Below the pieces are notes generated by a model. The model made no database searches. It had not been told where the DNA came from and worked only from the letters and a program-made list of their open reading frames with translations. The position numbers and the translations under genes were made by a program. From CAYJPV01 sp964547975 (GTDB lineage: Bacteria > Acidobacteriota > Vicinamibacteria > Vicinamibacterales > JAKQTR01): a DNA stretch of 36,098 bases. Positions 25,918 to 33,767 of this stretch are shown here, piece after piece. Within the stretch, counting starts at the first letter, position 1; each line of letters starts with the position of its first letter. The DNA is taken from NCBI GenBank assembly GCA_964547975.1, contig CAZJRM010000025.1, positions 1-36,098 on the forward strand, written 5' to 3'.

Positions 25918-27346
25918 CGCCAGCCTCCCCGGCCGGCACCGGAGGCTCCAGTGCCGGCAACTCGACCGTGATCCGCGTCCCCGCTCCGGGCGCGGTTTCG
26001 AGGTGGAAGACACCTCTGAACCCGGAAACACGTTCCTTGATGCCCAGCAGGCCGAGTCCGCCGGGTTGCCCGTTGGTTGCCGCCGCGGGATCGAAACCCC
26101 GCCCGTCGTCCTCGACGGTCAGCACCACGCTCGTGGGCAGCCGCTGCAGGTAGACCCGGCAACTCGTGGCTTGCGCGTGGCGGGCCACGTTGGTCGTCGC
26201 CTCCTGGACGAGGCGGAAGAGGCACGTTTCGATTTCCGGAGCCGCGCGTTCTTCGGTGCCGGCGTGTTCGAACGCCGTGGCCAGCCCGGTCCGGTCGGCG
26301 AACCCGCGCAGGTACCAGTCGACGGCCGCCGCCAGGCCCATGTCGTCGAGCATGGGCGGGTGCAGCAGCCGCGACAGGTTCCGTGCGGACTGCAGCGCCG
26401 CGTCGACGATGCTCCTCGCTTCGTCGATGGCCGCCGCCGGGTGGGTCCCACCGGCGCGGCGGAGCAACGACAACTGCAGCTTCACCGCCGTCAGGGCTTG
26501 TCCCACTTCGTCGTGCAGTTCGCGGGCGATGAGGCGCCGCTCGTCTTCCTGGGCGCGCACGATTTGCGCGGACAGTCGATGGAGGTCCGCGGTAATGGCG
26601 GCGTTGGCGGCCAGTTCCGAACGCAACTGACGTTCGAGCGTCGTGACGTGCACGAAGACGAGCGTGCCCACGAGCAGGCTCAGCAGGGTGGCGACGCCGC
26701 CGGCGGCCGCGACGCGCGTCTGGGCTCGGGCGTAGATGTCGGCGGTTTCGCGCTGCTGCCGCTGCAGCCGGGTTCGGTTGAGCTGCTGCACCTGCTGGAC
26801 GATCCGGATGACCTGCGCGCGTTTCGGAATGACGCGGTCGTTGAGGATTCGCCGGGCGGCCACGGCCTGGCGTGGCGGCGCTTCTCCGACGAGAGGGAGT
26901 ACGCCCGCCCAATAAGCGGTCACCTCGCGCTCGAGCGTCGTCAGCGCTTCGCGGGCCCCGGACGTGCCTTCGGTGGCGCGCAACTCGGCCAGCCGGCGCA
27001 TCCCCTCGCGCTGGTGGCTCGTCAACTGGCCGCGGTAGTACTCGAGCCGCCCCGGCTCGAGATCGAGGTACGCGTCGCGCCAGTCGATGGCGGCCAGCAG
27101 CACGGTCGTCCGAATCGTCTCGAGCGCGTCTTCCGTCTGAATGAACCGGTCCGTGACCGCTTCCATCTGCCGGTCGGCTTCCCGCACGCTGTAGGCCAGG
27201 CCGAAGATCGCGCCCGCCCAAAGCGCCACAATCAGCACGAATCCAGCGACGAGCGCCGTACGGACACCGAAGCGCCACCCGAACGCGGTCGGCCTCGGGT
27301 CGTGACGCCCGCGCTGGTCGATTCCCGGCGAACGCTCGACATCCAC
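25895..27346 (-). CDS. NarX/DegS-type sensor histidine kinase
   Basis: 483 residues from GTG 27346. Transmembrane helices at about 30-52 and 214-236 enclose a mostly helical periplasmic sensor of about 160 residues (four-helix-bundle-like, with ETIRTTVLLAAIDWRDAYLD). A HisKA_3 dimerisation domain follows with His278 in ARELHDEVGQALTAVK, then a HATPase domain with EATTNVARHA, DDGRGFD and GLGLLGIKERV. It overlaps the response-regulator start by 23 bp, so the two are made together. A four-helix periplasmic sensor suits a small ligand or a redox signal but the signal cannot be named. It is transcribed divergently from the sugar-glycerate operon. Confidence 0.92.
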   Translation of the reverse strand: MDVERSPGIDQRGRHDPRPTAFGWRFGVRTALVAGFVLIVALWAGAIFGLAYSVREADRQMEAVTDRFIQTEDALETIRTTVLLAAIDWRDAYLDLEPGRLEYYRGQLTSHQREGMRRLAELRATEGTSGAREALTTLEREVTAYWAGVLPLVGEAPPRQAVAARRILNDRVIPKRAQVIRIVQQVQQLNRTRLQRQQRETADIYARAQTRVAAAGGVATLLSLLVGTLVFVHVTTLERQLRSELAANAAITADLHRLSAQIVRAQEDERRLIARELHDEVGQALTAVKLQLSLLRRAGGTHPAAAIDEARSIVDAALQSARNLSRLLHPPMLDDMGLAAAVDWYLRGFADRTGLATAFEHAGTEERAAPEIETCLFRLVQEATTNVARHAQATSCRVYLQRLPTSVVLTVEDDGRGFDPAAATNGQPGGLGLLGIKERVSGFRGVFHLETAPGAGTRITVELPALEPPVPAGEAGDGADSAG

Positions 27347-27465
27347 GCCCCGATTCTAACGATCTCGGGTCCCAACCGCATCCTGTGCGATTGCCCAGGA
27401 ACTCCCCTCGGGACCGGATGCCCCCGCCACCCTCCGCTGACTACCCTGACCGTGGAGGTGGCGCG
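27347..27465. promoter_or_regulatory. Divergent intergenic region with strong Shine-Dalgarno
   Basis: 119 bp separate the kinase gene (minus) from the glycosyltransferase operon (plus), so promoters for both directions are expected here. The only clear element is GGAGG at 27454-27458, 7 nt before ATG 27466. I see no convincing sigma-70 -35/-10 pair and no clear palindromic operator. Confidence 0.4.
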
Positions 27466-28689
27466 ATGGCGGACTTCTTCCAGACCGGTGTCGTGACGAC
27501 GCTCCATCGCCTCGGGGCGCACAAGGTCGAACGCCTGGAACGGGAACTCGAGCGATTCACGATCGCCGAGCCAATCGGCCTGGTCCTGCCGTGCCTGGTC
27601 GACGAGCTGGACCGTCCCGCCCTGGGACGGATCGTGGAACACCTGAAGCACGTGCACTACCTCGACACGACGGTCGTCAGCCTCGGGAGGGCGACACGGG
27701 AGGACCTCGGCCGCGCGCGCAAGCTGTTCGGCAAGCTTCCGCGTCGCGTGCGCGTGTTGTGGCTCGACAGCCCCCGCGTCCAGACCGTGATGGCGCCCCT
27801 CCTCGACGCGGGCCTCGTGCAGAGCCAGGTGGGCAAAGGGTTCGCGTGCTGGCTGGCGTACGGTCTGCTCCTCGCCGAAGCCCGGTGTTCCGTGTTCGCC
27901 ATCCACGACTGTGACATCGTCACCTACGACCGGGAACTGCTGGCGCGGCTCTGCTATCCCCTCGTGCACCCGAGCCTCGGATTCGAGTTTGCCAAGGGGT
28001 TCTACGCGCGGGTCAGCGATCGGATGAACGGACGGGTCACGCGCCTGTTCATGACGCCGCTGCTGCGATCGTTGCAGGCCATCGTGGGACGGGAGCCGTT
28101 CCTCGTGTACCTCGACAGCTTCCGGTACGCCCTTGCCGGCGAATTCGCCATGAAGGCCGATCTGGCCCGCGTGAACCGGATCCCGAGCGACTGGGGGCTC
28201 GAGGTCGGCATTCTCGCCGAAGTGCACCGGAACAGCGCGCTGCGGCGGATTTGCCAGACAGAGTTGTGCGCCAACTACGACCACAAGCACCAGGAGTTGT
28301 CGAAGGAGAACCACTCGGCGGGCCTGATGCGCATGTGCAGCGACATTGCCCAGGCGCTGTTCCGCACGCTGGGTTCCGAAGGCGTGGTCTTCACGGAGGG
28401 CCTCTTCCAGACGCTGCTCGTGCAGTACATCCGCACGGCCGAAGACACGATCAGCCGCTATCACGCGGACGCGGCGATCAACGGTCTCCTGTTCGATCGC
28501 CACGCGGAAGAGGGGATTGTCGCCGCGTTCTCCGACGCCCTTCGCGATGCGATCAGGCGGTACCGGGAAGACCCCCTCGGTGCGCCGCTCATCCCCAACT
28601 GGAACAGGATCGCCGCCGCCTTCCCCGACTTCCTGGCGCAACTCAGGCAGGCCGTGGACGAAGACGACATCGAGTACGCCCATGCGTAA
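27466..28689 (+). CDS. GT81-like glycosyltransferase (glucosyl-3-phosphoglycerate synthase-like)
   Basis: 407 residues from ATG 27466, fixed by GGAGGTG 7 nt upstream; in-frame codons further upstream lack a ribosome site. It has no signal peptide and is cytoplasmic. The order of motifs follows mycobacterial GpgS: IGLVLPCLVDE (37-47), GKGFACWLAYGLL (123-135, compare GKGEALW), metal-binding HDCD (147-150, DxD type), KGFYARV (177-183), LAGEFAMKADL (223-233, compare LSGEYAASREL) and DWGLEVGILAE (242-252, compare GYGVEIGLLID). GpgS transfers glucose from an NDP-glucose to 3-phosphoglycerate. Here the C-terminus is longer, by about 90 residues. The stop overlaps the next start by 8 bp. Sugar donor specificity (glucose versus mannose) cannot be read from sequence. 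Confidence 0.78.
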   Translation: MADFFQTGVVTTLHRLGAHKVERLERELERFTIAEPIGLVLPCLVDELDRPALGRIVEHLKHVHYLDTTVVSLGRATREDLGRARKLFGKLPRRVRVLWLDSPRVQTVMAPLLDAGLVQSQVGKGFACWLAYGLLLAEARCSVFAIHDCDIVTYDRELLARLCYPLVHPSLGFEFAKGFYARVSDRMNGRVTRLFMTPLLRSLQAIVGREPFLVYLDSFRYALAGEFAMKADLARVNRIPSDWGLEVGILAEVHRNSALRRICQTELCANYDHKHQELSKENHSAGLMRMCSDIAQALFRTLGSEGVVFTEGLFQTLLVQYIRTAEDTISRYHADAAINGLLFDRHAEEGIVAAFSDALRDAIRRYREDPLGAPLIPNWNRIAAAFPDFLAQLRQAVDEDDIEYAHA

Positions 28690-29557
28690 CGGAGACGACC
28701 ATCGGCCCGGCCTCTTCATCGTGACCGATCTCGACGGGACGATGCTGGACACGTCGACCTACTCGGCGGCCCGCGCGCGCCCGGTCATCGAGCGCCTCGG
28801 TCGACTCGGCATCCCCCTGGTCCCCTGCACGAGCAAGTCGCGCCCGGAGATCGACGCCCTGATGGCCCGGCTGGGCCTCTCCGGGCCGTTCATCTGCGAA
28901 AACGGAGGCGCTGTCTACGTCCCCACCACGGATGTGGATGCCTATCCGGCGTCGGGAGGCAGCGGGGTGCGCCGGATCGCGCTCGGGTATTCCTACGATG
29001 TCGTGGTCGCCACCCTTCGGGACACCGCCGCGCGCTCCGGCGTGCCGATTCGGGGATTCGCGGACATGAGCGTGGCCGAAGTCGCCCGCGAATGCGGCCT
29101 TCCGGTGCTGGACGCGCAATTGGCCAAACTCCGCGAGTTCGACGAGCCGTTCCGTATCCTCAGTCCGGATCCCGACGCCTGCCGTCGTCTGCTGCGGGCC
29201 CTGCGCCGAGCCGGGCTCGGCGTGCTCCAGGGCGGGCGTTTCTACCACGCGGTCGGCGGCACGGACAAGGGTGCGGCCGTCGAGGCGCTTCGTCGGCTGG
29301 TGGCGCGACGCCGGCCGGCGTTACTGGCGGGTCTTGGCGACGCCCCGAACGACGCGGCCATGCTGCGGGCCGTGGATGTGCCGGTCATCATCCGGAGCGG
29401 CGACGACACGCTGACGGCCTGGCTCCGGGACAGGGTTCCCGGAGCGGTGGTGACCGACGAACCCGGACCTGCGGGATGGGCCCACGAGGTGTCGCGGTTG
29501 CTCGACACGTGGGAGGCCGGAGGCTGGCGGGCCTTCGCGGGCGGAGGCCACAGGTGA
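28682..29557 (+). CDS. HAD-IIB phosphatase, mannosyl-/glucosyl-3-phosphoglycerate phosphatase-like
   Basis: 291 residues from ATG 28682, which overlaps the previous stop (ATGCGTAA). HAD motif I is VTDLDGT with nucleophile Asp16 and acid Asp18; motif II is in CTSKSRPEI (49-57); Lys196 is in GGTDKGAAV; motif IV is GDAPNDAAML with Asp220 and Asp224. ENGGAVYVP (73-81) and REFDEPF (151-157) are characteristic of the MpgP/YedP branch. The enzyme removes phosphate from hexosyl-3-phosphoglycerate to give the free hexosylglycerate, the natural second step after the preceding synthase. MpgP-like enzymes often accept both mannosyl and glucosyl substrates, so it does not settle which sugar is used. Confidence 0.85.
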   Translation: MRNGDDHRPGLFIVTDLDGTMLDTSTYSAARARPVIERLGRLGIPLVPCTSKSRPEIDALMARLGLSGPFICENGGAVYVPTTDVDAYPASGGSGVRRIALGYSYDVVVATLRDTAARSGVPIRGFADMSVAEVARECGLPVLDAQLAKLREFDEPFRILSPDPDACRRLLRALRRAGLGVLQGGRFYHAVGGTDKGAAVEALRRLVARRRPALLAGLGDAPNDAAMLRAVDVPVIIRSGDDTLTAWLRDRVPGAVVTDEPGPAGWAHEVSRLLDTWEAGGWRAFAGGGHR

Positions 29558-30825
29558 ACGGCGCCTACGAACTCCCGGCGGATGCCCGCGAACACCTGGC
29601 CCACGTCGGCCCCGTCGACCTGGTGTTCGGCATTCCGAGTTACCAGAACGCACGGACGATCGGTCATGTGGTCCGGGCCGCGCTCGTCGGGCTCGCGAAG
29701 TACTTCCCGCACGCCCGCGCGATCGTGCTGAACGCGGATGGCGGATCGACGGACGGTACGCCGGACGCGGTGCTCAACGCCGCGCACTCGCCGGATGTGC
29801 TCGTGCTGGTAGCCGAGCCGACGCGCCCGATCCTGCGCTTCAGCGTGCCCTACCAGGGGTTGCCGGGCAAGGGCAGCGCGTTCAGGACCGTGTTCGCCGC
29901 CGCCGACTTCCTGGGGGCCAAGGCGTGCGCGGTCGCGGACGCCGACCTCCGGAGTATCACTCCGGAGTGGATTCACCTGCTGCTCGCCCCCGTGGTCGAA
30001 CAGGACTTCGACTACGTGGCGCCGTTCTACCAGCGTCACAAGTTCGACGGGACGATCACCAACACCATCGTGTACCCGCTGACGCGCGCGTTGTACGGGC
30101 AGCGGGTGCGTCAGCCCATCGGCGGCGACTTCGGGTTGTCGGCCCGCATGTTCCGCCACTTCCTGGGACTGCCGGTCTGGGACAGTGACGTCGCCCGGTT
30201 CGGCGTCGACATCTGGATGACCACCACGGCGATCTGCGACGGCTTTCGCGTCTGTCAGGCGTACCTGGGCGCGAAGCTGCACGATCCGAAAGACCCGGGT
30301 ACGGATCTGAGCGCGATGCTCGTGCAGGTGCTCGGCACGGTCTTCGCCCTCATGGAAACCCACGAAGGCGCCTGGCGCTCGTGCCTCGGGAGCGCGGACG
30401 TCCCGATGTTCGGATTCCGTTACGACGTCGGGCTCGACCCGCTGCGCGTCGACGTCGATCGGATGGTGGATCACTACCGGCGGGGCGTCGCCGACCTGTC
30501 GGACATCTGGGCCCGGGTGTTCAGCGCCGCCGACCTGCGCCGGCTCGCCGAGGCGGCGTCGGCCCGCGATCAGCGGTTCACCCTCGATGACGACCTCTGG
30601 GTCCGCGTCATCTACGATCTGGCCGCCGCGCACGCGCAGCGGGTGATCGACCGGGAACATCTACTCCGCGCCAGCCTACCGCTCTACATGGGGAGAGTGG
30701 CGTCGTTCGTGCTGGACCTGTGGGATGCGGATGTGGCGGACGTCGAGGATCGGATCGAACGGGCCTGCCTGACGTTCGAACGGGAGAAGGACTACCTGCG
30801 CCGGCGATGGGCCGGACTCCGGTAG
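29554..30825 (+). CDS. GT78-like glycosyltransferase (mannosylglycerate synthase relative)
   Basis: 423 residues from GTG 29554, which overlaps the phosphatase stop as GTGA and has GGAGG 6 nt upstream. The GT-A fold shows VFGIPSYQNARTIG (24-37), PGKGSAFRTVF (104-114), metal-binding DAD at 129-131 in DADLRSITPEWI, QPIGGDFGLSARM (187-199), FGVDIWMTT (216-224) and KLHD with His243. These line up in order with Rhodothermus MGS (compare DADITSFGPDWI, QPLGGELLMRR, WGIDTLYTF, KAHR), where Asp and His residues bind the metal. MGS makes mannosylglycerate from GDP-mannose and D-glycerate in one step. Here it follows a two-step hexosylglycerate pathway, so it may instead add a second sugar to that product. 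Family similarity is strong; acceptor is unknown. Confidence 0.78.
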   Translation: MNGAYELPADAREHLAHVGPVDLVFGIPSYQNARTIGHVVRAALVGLAKYFPHARAIVLNADGGSTDGTPDAVLNAAHSPDVLVLVAEPTRPILRFSVPYQGLPGKGSAFRTVFAAADFLGAKACAVADADLRSITPEWIHLLLAPVVEQDFDYVAPFYQRHKFDGTITNTIVYPLTRALYGQRVRQPIGGDFGLSARMFRHFLGLPVWDSDVARFGVDIWMTTTAICDGFRVCQAYLGAKLHDPKDPGTDLSAMLVQVLGTVFALMETHEGAWRSCLGSADVPMFGFRYDVGLDPLRVDVDRMVDHYRRGVADLSDIWARVFSAADLRRLAEAASARDQRFTLDDDLWVRVIYDLAAAHAQRVIDREHLLRASLPLYMGRVASFVLDLWDADVADVEDRIERACLTFEREKDYLRRRWAGLR

Positions 30826-30877
30826 GAGCGCTTGACGCACGGGGTGTCGGAGGCGACCCCGCACGAAGGAGACGGTC

Positions 30878-31579
30878 ATGGGACACGTGATTCAGCAGGT
30901 GCTTTCGCAGGCGTGGCAGCAGTTCTCGGGGCAGTGCCTGATGGTGCTGCCGAACCTGATCGCCAGCCTGTTGTTCCTGGTGCTCGGACTGGCGCTGACG
31001 TGGCTGGCCGGCCGCCTGGCCCGGGCGCTGCTGCGCCGGTCTTCCGTCGAGCGCCGCGCTCACCGCCTGGGACTCACGGCCTGGCTCGAGCGCGCCGGCA
31101 TCTTCAGCGTCACGGTACTGGCGGCGCGGGCGATCCAGGCGTTGTTCGCGCTGGTGACCGCGGGCCTGATGCTCTACGCGCTCGACGCCGCGCTCGCGTC
31201 GGACCTGACGCGCCGGTTCTTCCTCTACCTGCCGAACCTGGCTGTCGGCACCGGTATCTTCGTCGCCGGAATGGTGATGGCGAAGTTCGTCGAGCGGCGC
31301 GTGCTCATCGGCGCCGTCAACCGCGGCGTACGCCCGGCGCGCCTGCTGGCGACGCTGGTGCGCTCGGGCATCCTCGTGCTGGCCACCGCCGTCGCCCTGG
31401 ACCACCTGGGGATCGGCGGTTCGCTGGTGCCGGCCGTGCTGCTCATCCTGGTCGCGGGTGTGACACTGGCCGCGGCGCTGGCCGTCGGTCTCGGCAGCCG
31501 GAGGGCGGTCAGCCGCTGGATCGAAGACCGCCGCGCGGAGCCCGAAGAAGTCGAACGCGACGAGTTCGCGCACTGGTGA
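30878..31579 (+). CDS. Small MscS-type TM-helix membrane protein without channel beta domain
   Basis: 233 residues from ATG 30878 with a near-perfect AAGGAG 6 nt upstream. About five transmembrane helices are visible (about 20-45, 72-92, 93-110, 112-135 and 160-210 as a long hydrophobic pair). Segments LPNLIASLLFLVLGLALTW and YLPNLAVGTGIFVAGMVM resemble the conserved TM helix found in some mechanosensitive-channel-related proteins, repeated twice. The cytoplasmic MscS beta domain and its pore-helix glycine pattern are missing, so this is not a classical MscS. It is the last gene of the hexosylglycerate operon, 52 bp after the GT78-like gene, suggesting a role in turgor response or solute movement. 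It ends 15 bp before a convergent gene. Confidence 0.7.
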   Translation: MGHVIQQVLSQAWQQFSGQCLMVLPNLIASLLFLVLGLALTWLAGRLARALLRRSSVERRAHRLGLTAWLERAGIFSVTVLAARAIQALFALVTAGLMLYALDAALASDLTRRFFLYLPNLAVGTGIFVAGMVMAKFVERRVLIGAVNRGVRPARLLATLVRSGILVLATAVALDHLGIGGSLVPAVLLILVAGVTLAAALAVGLGSRRAVSRWIEDRRAEPEEVERDEFAHW

Positions 31580-31594
31580 GCGTGAGGCGGGACA

Positions 31595-33658
31595 CTAGCG
31601 GGAAACGTCCGCCTGGAGGTGATCCGCGGCGGTCTGGGGCGCCAATGGCAGGAGTCGCGGACGGTACAACGCCCGTGTATCAGTCTGGGCCACGAGTTCG
31701 AGATCGAAGAGCTGCCGGGCGAACTCGACCAGCGCCGGCGGGGTGCGCAGGTGCGCGACCACGACCCACGCCACCTGGGTGTCGTGCAGGAAGTACGGCG
31801 CACGTTTCCGGGCCGCGGTTTCGAGATCTGGAGGCACCGGGCTCCCCTGGCTGAGGAGCATCAGCGCGTTGAGTACGGGGAACCGCCGGATCGCCTCCAC
31901 GCGCCGCGGCGACACCCGCGACAGGTAGCCGCCAATCAGCCTTTTCCCGTGACGTGTCTGGTGAAACTGCGCCGAGGCGTTGAAGTTGCCGAAAGACGAC
32001 AACCCGTCGCGCACGCCGAACGGCAGTTCCAGCACGCGGACGTCGCGCGGGTCCGCCGCGATGATGTCGTAGACGGACGGGACTGTTGCCGGATAGACGG
32101 GCCTCGGCGCGGGGAAGAGCTCGAACGCAAGCAGTCCCGCCACGGCCGAGACGACGAGCCGACGGCGTGGTGAGCCCGGCGGAACGAGGGCGCGCAGGCC
32201 GAGAGCGAACAACACGCCCACCGCCATCATCACCAGCACGGCGTAACGCGCCGGCGCCCGGGCTTCACCGATCAGCGGAAGATAACGCACGATCGCCCAC
32301 GGCGTCGGCACGTGCAGGTTGACTCCCGCGACGTGCACGAACGGACCGAGGGCGAACAGGCCCGTCATGACGGCGAGCCCGGCCCAATACAGCCAGCGTC
32401 GACTCCTCCAGGCCAGACCGGCAACCACGATGACCCCCAGCACCGCGTACGGGATGGACGCGACGTTCTCGACGAAACCGCCTTCGCGGGAAGACAGCCA
32501 GGGCGACAACCACGGATACCACAGCGGGTGGTTCGGGTTGGGCAGCAGGAACGACAGCGCGTCGACGCCAGGCGTGCTGGTGCGCCAGAAGATCTTCGGA
32601 GAGACGAATCGTCCTTCGGCCGCCCGCTGTGCCATAGGCCACAACAGGGGCATCAGCAGCAGCGCGCCCGTCACGACGCCCCACGGCGCCAGTCGGAACA
32701 GCCGCCGAATCGGTTCTCCGGTGTGCAGCACGACCGTCGGCCGGTAGGCAAGCAGGAGTCTCGCGATCAGGGCGGCCGTCAGCAGCATGACGGGTGTGTA
32801 GAGCGTCTGGAGCCCGAGGGCGATGGGGCCGAGCGTGATTCGCCCCCCTCCGGACAGGACGATGCCTGCCGAGACCACGGCCGAAGCCGCGATGACGACG
32901 TCGAGGCCCCGTGTCGCCCGCGCAAACGCCCCGTCGCCCGGGGCCGCCGCTCGAAGACTGAACGTCGTGGCCACGGTGTGCCAGATCGCCAGCACCAGGC
33001 AATAGACGCCGTAGTACGGATCGCTGTAGGCCGCCCACGCCGCCGCCGCCCCGGCCGCCGCCATGTACCTCCGACTGTTGGTCCGGTGACCGATCCGCAA
33101 GAGCAGGACGAAGAGTGGCAGCGGCGCGGCCGCCACGAGCGAGAAATGCGCGGTGCCCCTGGCGATCAGCGTCGGGGAGCACGCGAGGACCAGGCCCGCC
33201 AGCCACGCCTCGATCCCATCACCGACGACGTCACGGGCCAGGAGGTACATCGAGTAGGCGGTGGCGACGATCATCCCCAGGTAGATGAGGTTGAACGCGC
33301 CGACCACGCCGGCGATCGGCATCAGGATCAGCCCGAGCAATCCGGAGACCGGCGTGTAGTTGTGCTGGGCCAGATCGACCAGGGGCCCCAGCGAGAAGAT
33401 GGTCGAGGTGTAGAAGGGGAATCCGCCGTGTTCGAGCAACTCGTGCCCGAACACCCACATGTTCCACACGTAGACGCCCGTATCGCCCGTGGGCGGGCCC
33501 GTCAGCACCGTGGTCAGGTGTCGCGCGAGCGGCCAGGTGAAGAGCACGGCCACGGCGGCATAGGCCACGATGGCTCCGCCGTGGCGCCGCAGACGGCCGA
33601 CCACGCTTCCCGACGGACGACGTTCACCGGGCGCGGTGGCCTCGGCCAGAGCTCTCAT
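31595..33658 (-). CDS. Polytopic membrane protein, GT-C glycosyltransferase-like
   Basis: 687 residues with about 11-13 transmembrane helices over residues 30-510, then a soluble C-terminal domain of about 150 residues. The first loop contains GPPTGDTGVYVWNMWVF, an acidic loop position used by GT-C enzymes (lipid-linked sugar donors, PMT/ArnT-like fold). YSDPYYGVY and EARAPARYAVL are further conserved-looking loop motifs. The C-terminal domain (VLELPFGVRDG, GGYLSRVSP) probably lies outside the cytoplasm. Many such proteins are annotated only as hypothetical. It would transfer a sugar from a polyprenyl phosphate donor to an exported acceptor, if the fold assignment is right. Convergent with the operon at 27466-31579; no Shine-Dalgarno stands out before ATG 33658. 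Confidence 0.65.
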   Translation of the reverse strand: MRALAEATAPGERRPSGSVVGRLRRHGGAIVAYAAVAVLFTWPLARHLTTVLTGPPTGDTGVYVWNMWVFGHELLEHGGFPFYTSTIFSLGPLVDLAQHNYTPVSGLLGLILMPIAGVVGAFNLIYLGMIVATAYSMYLLARDVVGDGIEAWLAGLVLACSPTLIARGTAHFSLVAAAPLPLFVLLLRIGHRTNSRRYMAAAGAAAAWAAYSDPYYGVYCLVLAIWHTVATTFSLRAAAPGDGAFARATRGLDVVIAASAVVSAGIVLSGGGRITLGPIALGLQTLYTPVMLLTAALIARLLLAYRPTVVLHTGEPIRRLFRLAPWGVVTGALLLMPLLWPMAQRAAEGRFVSPKIFWRTSTPGVDALSFLLPNPNHPLWYPWLSPWLSSREGGFVENVASIPYAVLGVIVVAGLAWRSRRWLYWAGLAVMTGLFALGPFVHVAGVNLHVPTPWAIVRYLPLIGEARAPARYAVLVMMAVGVLFALGLRALVPPGSPRRRLVVSAVAGLLAFELFPAPRPVYPATVPSVYDIIAADPRDVRVLELPFGVRDGLSSFGNFNASAQFHQTRHGKRLIGGYLSRVSPRRVEAIRRFPVLNALMLLSQGSPVPPDLETAARKRAPYFLHDTQVAWVVVAHLRTPPALVEFARQLFDLELVAQTDTRALYRPRLLPLAPQTAADHLQADVSR

Positions 33659-33767
33659 GTGTGACGCTGGTGTCCCGAGCCGGCGTGGCAGCGCCGACGT
33701 GACGGCGAGACACTACCGCATCCGATGACGCGAGGCATCCTGCCGAGACAGGAGGCCGGCTGAGAGG

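Noticed and set aside
27385..27465. Earlier start codon for the GT81-like gene
   Set aside because: The extra residues are proline/arginine-rich and lack a ribosome site, whereas ATG 27466 has GGAGGTG at good spacing.
26003..27496. A 497-codon plus-strand frame crossing the divergent intergenic region
   Set aside because: Antisense to the NarX-type kinase, which has complete conserved motifs; the plus-strand product has none.
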